DNA of 35,831 nt from a virus: the IMG/VR virus record IMGVR_UViG_3300049911_000136, positions 1-35,831 of that record; one strand, 5' to 3'. Below, piece by piece: positions 30,229 to 35,831 of this stretch; the first letter of the stretch is position 1, and each line of letters begins with the position of its first letter. A model generated the notes under the pieces. It was not told the origin of the DNA and did no database searches. It saw only the letters and a program-made list of their open reading frames with translations. The position numbers and the translations under genes are program-made.

Positions 30229-30723
30229 ATGCCTGGCAAATTCGCGCGAAATACGAGAGTTTCAGTAGATAGGTCACAGGCGGAACTCCAGAATATTTTG
30301 AGACGATATGGAGCCACTCAAATCGCCTTCGGCTGGGGAACCGCGCAAGACGGCTCAGAGGGCGTCCTGATTGGGTTCGCGATAAATAAGCGGCTTATAA
30401 GAATGAAAATCAGGTTTCCCTCCAAAAACGATGTGGCAATAAGTCCTGCGGGAAGAAGGCGAAAGTCCGAAGCGTTAGAAAGAGAATATATAAAATCAAT
30501 TCTCCAGATGTGGCGCGCACTGGTTCTGGTAGTCAAGGCGAAATTAGAGGCTATCACAATCGGTCTGACGACGATAGACGACGAATTCTTGGGTTTTATG
30601 GTTCTTCCCTCAGGGCAGACGATGGGCGAATGGGCGCACCGCGAGTTAGAGGAAATATACAAGACAGGCAAGATTCCCGCATTGATGAAGGGAATTGAAA
30701 GCGAGGTGAAAAATGGCGAATAG
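30229..30723 (+). CDS. Conserved phage protein (164 aa), function unknown
   Basis: The start is ATG 30229 with AGAGGAA upstream; the open frame extends further back, but that extension has no ribosome site. The N-terminus, F-A-R-N-T-R-V-S-V-D-R-S-Q-A-E-L (4-19) and R-R-Y-G-A-T-Q-I-A-F-G-W (24-35), is a pattern I know from many uncharacterised phage proteins. A beta strand pair (V-L-I-G-F-A-I, M-K-I-R-F-P) is followed by helices with W-R-A-L-V-L-V-V-K-A-K-L-E-A. Its stop overlaps the ATPase gene by 11 bases. The function is unknown. Confidence 0.8.
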   Translation: MPGKFARNTRVSVDRSQAELQNILRRYGATQIAFGWGTAQDGSEGVLIGFAINKRLIRMKIRFPSKNDVAISPAGRRRKSEALEREYIKSILQMWRALVLVVKAKLEAITIGLTTIDDEFLGFMVLPSGQTMGEWAHRELEEIYKTGKIPALMKGIESEVKNGE

Positions 30724-31933
30724 CAGAATCATCCGCTTGCAGGCGGAGAATGTGAAGCGTCTTGTGGCTGTGGAGATAAAGCCGGACCCGCAGGGCAATC
30801 TGGTCATCATCGGCGGTAAGAATGCACAGGGTAAGTCCTCTGTGCTTGATGCGATTTACTATGCGCTCGCCGGCAAGAAGGCTCTCCCTGTTGAGCCGAT
30901 TCGCAAAGGCGAGAAGAAAGCGGAGATAACGGTCGAACTGGATGAGATAATCATACGGCGCATTATGACCGAAAAGACAGACCGGCTTGAAGTCTCCACG
31001 CGCGAGGGCGCAAAGTTCGCGAGCCCGCAGGCGTTGCTGGACGGGTTGACGAATTCAATGTCTTTCGACCCGCTTGCATTTGCCCGCCTCGGAGAAAGCC
31101 CTGCAGGGGAACGCGAACAGGCTAACATCCTCCGGCGGATGACAGGACTCGATACCACAGAGATTGACCAGAGGCGAAAAGAACTCTATGACGAAAGAAC
31201 GAATACCAACAGGGACGCAAAGGCGGCGGAAAGCCGCCTGGCTGCCCTCCAGTGGTACTCGGATGCGCCAGAGCAGGAAGTATCCATAGACAATGCCGCC
31301 ACACGCCTCCAGAACGCCCTGCGGCACAATGCGGAATGCGAAAAGAAGCAATTCGCGGCAAAGATAGCAGTAGAATTAGTCGAACGATTACAGAAGGAAC
31401 TTGCCGCAGCGTTAGAAGAAGAAAAGGTGGCGTTAGAAATGGCGGCGAATTTTCAACCTATCAATACCGCCTCACTCCAAGAACAGATACGGAATGCCGA
31501 TGCCATCAACGCGAAGGTCAGAGCGAATGAAGACTATAAGAAGGTCGGGACTCTGCTTGATGGCGCAAAAGGCGAAGCAGCCCGCCTCGCTAAAGAGATA
31601 GAGATACTGGACGCGGCAAAGGCAAAGATGCTCGCCGAGGCGAAAATGCCGGTCCCGGGGCTCGCTGTTGACGAGTCTGGCATATCGCTGAACACTATCC
31701 CGCTCTCCCAGTGCTCAAGCGCAGAGCAACTCAAGGTCTCAGTCGCCATCGGACTCGCGCAGAACCCTGAACTCAAAATAATGCTGTGCAGGGACGGCTC
31801 ACTTCTGGATGACGACAGCCTGAAAGCGCTCGGAGTACTCGCGGCAGAGGCAGGCGCTCAGGTCTGGCTGGAGCGGGTCGGAGAAGGCGCAGAATGTAGC
31901 GTGGTGATAGAAGATGGAAGCGTCAAGGCTTGA
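30713..31933 (+). CDS. SMC/RecF-like AAA ATPase (phage recombination ATPase)
   Basis: This 406-residue protein starts at ATG 30713. Walker A is G-G-K-N-A-Q-G-K-S (34-42). A central Arg/Glu/Ala-rich coiled-coil (about 170-310) separates it from the C-terminal half-site. A signature-like stretch L-S-Q-C-S-S-A-E-Q-L lies near 331-340. A Walker B-like strand L-K-I-M-L-C-R-D-G-S-L-L-D-D follows (354-367), although the catalytic Glu is not obvious. The layout is that of RecF/SbcC-type ATPases, shortened. It may bridge or clamp DNA together with RecT and the Cas4-like exonuclease. A weak Walker B implies low ATP turnover or a structural role. Confidence 0.85.
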   Translation: MANSRIIRLQAENVKRLVAVEIKPDPQGNLVIIGGKNAQGKSSVLDAIYYALAGKKALPVEPIRKGEKKAEITVELDEIIIRRIMTEKTDRLEVSTREGAKFASPQALLDGLTNSMSFDPLAFARLGESPAGEREQANILRRMTGLDTTEIDQRRKELYDERTNTNRDAKAAESRLAALQWYSDAPEQEVSIDNAATRLQNALRHNAECEKKQFAAKIAVELVERLQKELAAALEEEKVALEMAANFQPINTASLQEQIRNADAINAKVRANEDYKKVGTLLDGAKGEAARLAKEIEILDAAKAKMLAEAKMPVPGLAVDESGISLNTIPLSQCSSAEQLKVSVAIGLAQNPELKIMLCRDGSLLDDDSLKALGVLAAEAGAQVWLERVGEGAECSVVIEDGSVKA

Positions 31934-31945
31934 AAGGAGAGAACG

Positions 31946-32128
31946 ATGGAAGGTTTGATAGGGTTTCTCGGACTTGTTTTTGCGATTATTGTTTGTGTTT
32001 GTATCGTGGGAACTTATGAGCGCGCGCACAGTATTAATAAGAAAATGGATAGCATTATTGAAGTGGCGAAAAGTATCGAGGAGCGACTCTATTCAATCCT
32101 CCAGGAACTTCGCAGAAATCACAAATAG
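31946..32128 (+). CDS. Small membrane-anchored protein
   Basis: This 60-residue protein starts at ATG 31946 behind GAAAGGAGAG. Residues 2-22 form a transmembrane helix (L-I-G-F-L-G-L-V-F-A-I-I-V-C-V-C-I-V-G). A charged cytoplasmic helix (27-60) follows. It may be an early protein that modifies the host membrane or interferes with superinfection, or a holin-related peptide. It is not recognised. Confidence 0.65.
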   Translation: MEGLIGFLGLVFAIIVCVCIVGTYERAHSINKKMDSIIEVAKSIEERLYSILQELRRNHK

Positions 32129-32194
32129 TGCTCTGATTCTTTTTGACAAACGCGGACGGCGCGGTCAAATCCTGAAGGCGCAGGTGGAACTCTT

Positions 32195-32503
32195 GTGAAA
32201 CAAACGGGATGGTTACGTATAGGCGCTTGCAAACGATGCGGTAAATGCTGCAATCTAAAAGGTCTTATAGCGGAGCATCCCGCGATGAGTTTTGCACTTG
32301 ACATTTTTCCTGCTGAAGAGAACGAAAGAGACTTCACTTGCCCACACCTGACTGTTACAAATGGCATCGCCACTTGTGGGATTTACGCAAACAGACCGCC
32401 ATTTTGTGAAAACTTTCCAGCAGAACCGGCGGACTTGTGTTCATCTGATTGCGGATTTGCCTTCGTGAAAAAAGACCGGTTAGTGCAGGCGGAACTCTTA
32501 TAG
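32195..32503 (+). CDS. YkgJ-like CxxCxxCC protein
   Basis: This 102-residue protein starts at GTG 32195; a ribosome site is weak (AGGTGG). C12, C15, C18 and C19 form the C-x-x-C-x-x-C-C motif of the YkgJ/UPF0153 family, and C49, C61, C71, C82 and C86 complete a Cys-rich fold of about 100 residues. The family is described as zinc- or iron-chelating and its reaction is not settled. In a phage it might supply metal-cluster chemistry, for instance to the Fe-S nuclease. That link is speculative. Confidence 0.8.
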   Translation: MKQTGWLRIGACKRCGKCCNLKGLIAEHPAMSFALDIFPAEENERDFTCPHLTVTNGIATCGIYANRPPFCENFPAEPADLCSSDCGFAFVKKDRLVQAELL

Positions 32504-32563
32504 CGACGCCGCGAGGCGGTAGAGAGATAGGATTGAGAAGCGGCTGGCGGAAGTGGACGCAGG

Positions 32564-32593
32564 GCAGGCATCACTATGGGAAGGAGAAACTGA
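32564..32593 (+). repeat. Shared leader block, copy 1
   Basis: This is the first of three similar ~29-base blocks ending in the start codon of a small gene. All share GCAG at the left, TGG in the middle and AAGGAGA as ribosome site, followed by 6-7 bases and ATG. This copy is the most diverged. Confidence 0.45.
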
Positions 32594-32827
32594 ATGAGTA
32601 AGAAAAGGAAGCGCACGTATGTTTTATATGATGGTCGCGCTTGTCAGCCAATATGCGATACTGATAATGCTACTGTTCTGGTCGCTTGTGAGTCTCTAAA
32701 TGAAGCCAGAAGTTACAAAGGTGAATTTGGGCAAATGACGTGTTATTCTTATAGGAACAGAAGAGGCGGTTTAGCAAAAGACGAGCGATGGGAGTGGGAT
32801 TATTTTCCTGAAAACACAAAAGGCTAA
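32594..32827 (+). CDS. Small hypothetical protein, leader-linked cassette
   Basis: This 77-residue protein starts at ATG 32594 behind GGAAGGAGAAA. It has Lys/Arg-rich ends (S-K-K-R-K-R-T-Y-V-L-Y-D), three Cys (17, 21, 32) and a Trp pair near the C-terminus. It probably folds as a small beta domain. The preceding leader resembles those of the next two small genes. No family is recognised. Confidence 0.6.
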   Translation: MSKKRKRTYVLYDGRACQPICDTDNATVLVACESLNEARSYKGEFGQMTCYSYRNRRGGLAKDERWEWDYFPENTKG

Positions 32828-32842
32828 CGAGGTAGAGGCGGG

Positions 32843-32871
32843 GCAGAAGGCTTTATGGAAAGGAGAGCGAG
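32843..32871 (+). repeat. Shared leader block, copy 2
   Basis: This is the second leader block, matching copy 3 at about 23 of 29 positions, including TGGAAAGGAGA and GAG before the ATG. It suggests cassette-like exchange at shared leaders. Confidence 0.55.
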
Positions 32872-33081
32872 ATGGCTGATTCGCTTTTTGGGTGTAATCT
32901 GTGTGAGAGAAAAATAGGATTTTTTGAAAAAGTGTTTGTCGTCAATACTGTTCGCTTATGCGGTCTCTGCAAGGCGAAATTCGATGCTGAAAAGGCAGAA
33001 GAAAAAAGGTTGCGCGAGGCACAAAGGCGAAAGGAAAGATGTTACGGGAATATAATAAGTAAAGTGCGAATTGGAAGTTGA
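32872..33081 (+). CDS. Small zinc-finger-like protein, leader-linked cassette
   Basis: This 69-residue protein starts at ATG 32872 behind GGAAAGGAGAG. C-N-L-C (8-11) and C-G-L-C (30-33) should bind one zinc ion, as in a treble-clef or ribbon. The second half is a basic, charged helix (K-A-E-E-K-R-L-R-E-A-Q-R-R-K). It may bind nucleic acid. It belongs to the run of small genes with similar leaders. Confidence 0.65.
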   Translation: MADSLFGCNLCERKIGFFEKVFVVNTVRLCGLCKAKFDAEKAEEKRLREAQRRKERCYGNIISKVRIGS

Positions 33082-33143
33082 CGCGGGGCGGGGCAGCCTT
33101 CTTGACGGGCAGGAGTTGCTATGACCAAGGGCGTTAGAAGGGC

Positions 33144-33172
33144 GCAGGAGGCGCTGTGGAAAGGAGAATGAG
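33144..33172 (+). repeat. Shared leader block, copy 3
   Basis: This is the third leader block and near-copy of copy 2. It overlaps a 16-codon reading frame starting at ATG 33121 with its own GCAGGAG, which I do not call as a gene. Confidence 0.55.
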
Positions 33173-33403
33173 ATGGCGAAATTTGTAAAGAAACCTATTG
33201 TTGTTGAGGCATTTCAGACAATAGAGCGGGTCGAAATTCACACACTTGAAGGCACGATGATTGCTGAACCCGGCGATTGGATAGTTACGGGAATCAAAGG
33301 AGAGCAATATCCTGTTAAGCCCGATATTTTTGCAGCAACATATCAGCCTCACGATGTGCAAGTAGCAGATATAAGACGAATGCCCTCTGGATTAGAGGCA
33401 TAA
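33173..33403 (+). CDS. Conserved phage protein with PGDW motif
   Basis: This 76-residue protein starts at ATG 33173 behind GGAAAGGAGAA. The pattern K-P-I-V-V-E-A-F-Q (7-15), I-H-T-L-E-G-T-M (22-29), then P-G-D-W-I-V-T-G-I-K-G-E-Q-Y-P-V-K-P-D-I-F (33-53) is characteristic of a small beta-barrel protein found across many phages. The function is not known to me. Its sequence ends with Q-V-A-D-I-R-R. Confidence 0.8.
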   Translation: MAKFVKKPIVVEAFQTIERVEIHTLEGTMIAEPGDWIVTGIKGEQYPVKPDIFAATYQPHDVQVADIRRMPSGLEA

Positions 33404-33451
33404 AGAAATAAGGCAGGGCAGTTGCCGACGGCTTTTGAGGAGGCGCTATGA

Positions 33452-33613
33452 CAGGCGGGAGTTGTCATAGCCGCAAGCGCGTTAGAGCGGATGTTCCCCG
33501 ACGCCAAACGCATAGAACTATTCGCCCGCGAGTGGCATAAGGGATGGGATGTGTGGGGTAACGAAGCCCCAACTGAATATACCCCCGACCAACTGGAGTT
33601 GTTGGATAGATAG
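33452..33613 (+). pseudogene. C-terminal fragment of an MT-A70-type adenine methyltransferase
   Basis: The frame reads M-F-P-D-A-K-R-I-E-L-F-A-R-E-W-H-K-G-W-D, then V-W-G-N-E. This is the end of MT-A70 family N6-adenine methyltransferases, where E-L-F-A-R and G-W-D-x-W-G-N-E are typical. No start codon, ribosome site or catalytic D-P-P-W lies upstream; a TGA at 33449-33451 closes the frame. It is the remnant of a gene lost or replaced next to the intact methyltransferase. Confidence 0.75.
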
Positions 33614-33622
33614 GGTTGACAA

Positions 33623-34840
33623 GTGGCAGACTGGCGCAACAAGGTGCTTTACTGCGATGTGCGGGAGGGGCTGGCGGGAATGCCCGATGGCTGCGTGCAG
33701 TGCGTAGTTACTTCTCCTCCTTACTGGGGCTTGCGCAAATATGCAGGCGAGCAGGATGTTGACTGGTCTGACGGCTGGCGTGGCGCGTTAGGGCTTGAGC
33801 CGCAAATTGAAATGTATATCGCACACATCGTTCAGATATTCCGCGAGGTTCGCCGCGTCTTGCGCAAGGATGGCGTGTGTTTTGTAAATATCGGAGATGC
33901 GTATAATACAATGGGTGGCAAAGGACGCAATAGATATTTTGACGGACGAAAAGATGAATTTGCCGCTGGGAATAGACCGCTTGAAGACCCTCGTGGGAAA
34001 GAGATTGGCTTGAAGAATAAAGACCTCTGCCTCATTCCCGCCCGCCTTGCGCTTGCGCTTCAGGCTGACGGCTGGTATGTGCGCTCGGATATTATCTGGG
34101 TCAAGCCGAATCCGATGCCTGAAAGCGTTACTGACCGCCCGTCAAAATCCTACGACCACATCTTGATGCTGACAAAGAGCGCGCGCTATTACTATGATTC
34201 CGAAGCCATCAAGGAGAAATATACCGAGCCGCTCAATCGCTGGGGAGGTCCTGTATTCAGAGAATCAAGCCATAAGTATATTGAGATGGGCGGACACGAT
34301 GGCAAACAACAATATGGCGCTACCTCTATGTTCAGGGAAGGCAGACCTGTTCGCCCTAATGAATCAGGTAGAAATTGTCGGGATACTTGGATTTTTCCCA
34401 CAGTCGGCTACTCTGGCGCACATTTCGCCGTTTTTCCTCCCGAACTACCGCGCCGCTGCATACTGGCAGGCAGCAGCCACAAGGCTTGCCCGAAATGCGG
34501 CAGCCCGTGGAAGAGGATAACCAGACCCGATTATAGGGAAAGTCCAAGACCGCCGACATCATTTATCAGACAACAAAACCCACAGGGAATGGGACGTAGT
34601 CCAGGATTTGCCAAGCACGGACACGCGACAAAGATTGCAGAGACTCTCGGCTGGCAGCCGACCTGTTCCTGTTCCGAGAATGACGGCTCAGGGCGCTGTC
34701 TGATACTTGACCCCTTCGCTGGCAGTGGCACGACCCTTGCCGTAGCCGCGCAACTCGGACGCGATTACTGCGGCATAGAGATTGCCGAAGAATATAAAAG
34801 TCTAATTGACAAGCGCCTTAAGCGCGTTAGAAAAGCTTGA
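33623..34840 (+). CDS. DNA methyltransferase (beta-class, TSPPYW), N4-cytosine or N6-adenine
   Basis: This 405-residue protein starts at GTG 33623 right after the MT-A70 fragment; the ribosome site is weak. Motif IV T-S-P-P-Y-W (30-35) precedes motif I D-P-F-A-G-S-G-T-T (363-371), the order of beta-class enzymes. The central insert, about 120-300, carries two C-x-x-C-like clusters, including C-P-K-C and C-x-C (near 290-350), likely a zinc site and target recognition region. The TSPPYW form favours N4-cytosine, but N6-adenine cannot be excluded. It probably protects phage DNA from host restriction. No restriction endonuclease partner is seen. Confidence 0.92.
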   Translation: MADWRNKVLYCDVREGLAGMPDGCVQCVVTSPPYWGLRKYAGEQDVDWSDGWRGALGLEPQIEMYIAHIVQIFREVRRVLRKDGVCFVNIGDAYNTMGGKGRNRYFDGRKDEFAAGNRPLEDPRGKEIGLKNKDLCLIPARLALALQADGWYVRSDIIWVKPNPMPESVTDRPSKSYDHILMLTKSARYYYDSEAIKEKYTEPLNRWGGPVFRESSHKYIEMGGHDGKQQYGATSMFREGRPVRPNESGRNCRDTWIFPTVGYSGAHFAVFPPELPRRCILAGSSHKACPKCGSPWKRITRPDYRESPRPPTSFIRQQNPQGMGRSPGFAKHGHATKIAETLGWQPTCSCSENDGSGRCLILDPFAGSGTTLAVAAQLGRDYCGIEIAEEYKSLIDKRLKRVRKA

Positions 34841-35649
34841 ACGTGAAATATACGAACAAAGAAGACCTGCGACCCTCTATGCCGTTTTATGTGAAAGATT
34901 GGCTTGGTTGCCCTGAATTGAGAAGATGCGGTCGCGCGGCGATGGGACTCTGGATGGATATGCTGTGTGAGATGTGGATGAATAATCCGCGGGGAACGCT
35001 GCTGCACGGCAAACCAGTCTCCGATAACAAACCGATAACAAACGATAACAAACGATACGAAGGGTATAACAAACGCGATAACAAACTCATAACAGAACTG
35101 GAACGCGAAAAGGTATTCTCCCGCTTTGAGGATGGCACTATCTATTGTCGCCGTATGTATAGAGAGGCTTTGGAAGAACGGCAGATAGGAGAAGCCAGAA
35201 GTGAGGCTGGAAAGCGCGGAATGGCTTCTCGCTGGCATAACAAAGCCATAACAAGAGATGATAACAAACCGATAACAAACATAACATCTGCATCTGCATC
35301 TGCATCTGCATCTGCATCTAAAACGTTGCGCGGCGATAACAAAACCGCCGCGCCAAAGAGCGGCGATCCCGCCGCAACGCTTCCTTCGGAAAAAGCCAAA
35401 GACGAAGACCAAAAATTCAAAACCCAGTTTCACGTGGAGTGGGAGAATTGGGTTATCCGAAAGACAAAACTTCACCCAGAGAAGAGAGACCTCCCGCGTA
35501 TGCATGCGATGCTGGATGAGTTTATCAAGCGCTCCGGGCTCTATCCTGTCAATCGCCTATTCAACGCATTCGCCGGTCGCGGCACACATTCACTGGACGA
35601 GTTCTTTGAGGCGGTCAAGAAACTGCCGGATATTATTCAGGGAAGGTGA
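34837..35649 (+). CDS. Replication initiator / DUF1376-like protein
   Basis: This 270-residue protein starts at TTG 34837 (overlapping the methyltransferase stop) or at GTG 34843. The N-terminus, P-F-Y-V-K-D-W-L-G-C-P-E-L (16-28) and G-L-W-M-D-M-L-C-E-M-W (37-47), matches DUF1376-type winged-helix proteins of phage replication modules. The middle (60-155) is low in complexity, with D-N-K-P-I-T repeats and an alternating Ser/Ala stretch made by a CATCTG hexamer. The C-terminal domain (about 175-270) has W-E-N-W and F-N-A-F-A-G-R-G motifs like DnaT or DnaD regions. The low-complexity DNA carries iterons, so the gene likely contains its own origin, as lambda O does. Confidence 0.82.
   Translation: MNVKYTNKEDLRPSMPFYVKDWLGCPELRRCGRAAMGLWMDMLCEMWMNNPRGTLLHGKPVSDNKPITNDNKRYEGYNKRDNKLITELEREKVFSRFEDGTIYCRRMYREALEERQIGEARSEAGKRGMASRWHNKAITRDDNKPITNITSASASASASASKTLRGDNKTAAPKSGDPAATLPSEKAKDEDQKFKTQFHVEWENWVIRKTKLHPEKRDLPRMHAMLDEFIKRSGLYPVNRLFNAFAGRGTHSLDEFFEAVKKLPDIIQGR
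35023..35344 (+). repeat. GATAACAAAC iterons, candidate replication origin
   Basis: Six exact GATAACAAAC decamers occur at 35023, 35034, 35044, 35077, 35260 and 35271. A one-mismatch copy (GATAACAAAA) is at 35335, and close variants lie at 35065, 35088, 35236 and 35247. Spacing is 10-11 bases or multiples thereof in each cluster, so copies face the same side of the helix. They fall in two different codon frames of the host gene, which shows that the DNA rather than the peptide is conserved. All lie inside the initiator gene. Confidence 0.8.
35285..35319 (+). repeat. CATCTG hexanucleotide tandem repeat
   Basis: The hexamer CATCTG is repeated five times plus a five-base remnant, immediately after the iterons. 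It encodes alternating Ser and Ala. Copy number is in frame, so slippage would only change linker length. Confidence 0.9.
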
Positions 35650-35652
35650 GGA

Positions 35653-35831
35653 ATGAAAACACTTCGCCCTGCAACCCTACTGTTTTACTGTTTATTGACT
35701 TTGTCTCGCTCTACAAACCTTATACTATCTGCGCTCCACGCCGCCCCGAAAGCCTTATATTTCGCGGGTCCTTGGGTGACAATTTGTGTCAGTCGCGCAG
35801 AAGTGACCATCGGCTTTGCATACATTTTCTG
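35653..35831 (+). CDS. Partial ORF running off the right edge
   Basis: ATG 35653 follows GAAGGTGAGG and stays open for 59 codons to the window end. The N-terminus is hydrophobic (L-R-P-A-T-L-L-F-Y-C-L-L-T-L), resembling a signal or membrane segment; the rest is not distinctive. The gene may continue beyond the edge. If the contig is circular, the last two bases plus base 1 form TGA and the ORF would end exactly there. It is not recognised. Confidence 0.4.
   Translation, partial: MKTLRPATLLFYCLLTLSRSTNLILSALHAAPKALYFAGPWVTICVSRAEVTIGFAYIF

Noticed and set aside
32142-32169. Inverted repeat TTTGAC...GTCAAA as an operator
   Set aside because: Six-base arms with a 16-base gap are weak, and no promoter overlaps it.
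35695-35726. Possible promoter near the right edge (TTGACT with TATACT)
   Set aside because: The spacer is 20 bp, outside the usual range, and the sequence lies within an open frame.
1-35831. CRISPR array, tRNA genes, integrase, repressor, insertion sequence
   Set aside because: I looked for regularly spaced identical repeats, cloverleaf-like blocks and the protein families and saw none; a tRNA finder was not available to confirm absence.

Overview
The window is 35.8 kb of a tailed-phage genome or prophage of siphovirus (lambda-like) architecture. The host appears to be a bacterium: most genes have a Shine-Dalgarno of the GAAAGGAG type, and two sigma70-type promoters are visible (TTGACA boxes at 23984 and, on the minus strand, at 17769). 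The taxon cannot be named from sequence. I recognise no tRNA, rRNA, CRISPR, IS element, integrase or repressor. Almost every gene is on the plus strand. The one clear exception is a two-helix membrane protein at 17338-17712 with its own promoter.

Layout. (1) 1-3322: a conserved phage protein whose C-terminus ends in a Gly-rich loop, two small phage proteins, a DUF559/Vsr-like endonuclease and a Nu1-like terminase small subunit, interrupted by three G/T-rich arrays of a 5-bp GGTNN unit. (2) 3323-6574: GpA-type terminase large subunit, two mini-genes, and a Rho_N/zinc-ribbon ORF colliding out of frame with a DUF5131 (Gp37/Gp68) gene. (3) 6865-15832: after a terminator, the head and tail-tube block: portal, S49 prohead protease with a nested scaffold start, decoration protein, major capsid, head-tail adaptors, a tail terminator fused to a seven-repeat beta-propeller, a tail tube with a PKD domain, and tail chaperones joined by a -1 slippery heptamer (CCCTTTT). 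(4) 15835-22178: a short tape measure, the minus-strand insertion with a 47-residue HNH mini-ORF beside it, two unrecognised distal tail proteins and an 889-residue mosaic adhesin. (5) 22187-23866: small zinc-binding and membrane proteins that look like a lysis cassette, although no endolysin is recognisable. A strong terminator closes the late region at 23891-23933.

(6) 23984-35831: a consensus-like promoter and a structured leader feed a long early operon. It holds a Cas4-like nuclease, a RecT annealase, an SMC/RecF-like ATPase, RusA resolvase, an HNH homing endonuclease, a YkgJ-like Cys-cluster protein, many small Cys-rich ORFs, an MT-A70 fragment, a DNA methyltransferase and a replication initiator. 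The initiator gene carries GATAACAAAC iterons, a likely lambda-O-style origin.

Working model: the early operon supplies recombination-linked replication (nuclease + RecT + ATPase + RusA) from the iteron origin, with methylation of phage DNA. Transcription may run through the end of the contig into the terminase and late genes if the molecule is circular or circularly permuted. The least explained features are the GGTNN arrays, the propeller-bearing tail terminator and the minus-strand cargo gene.
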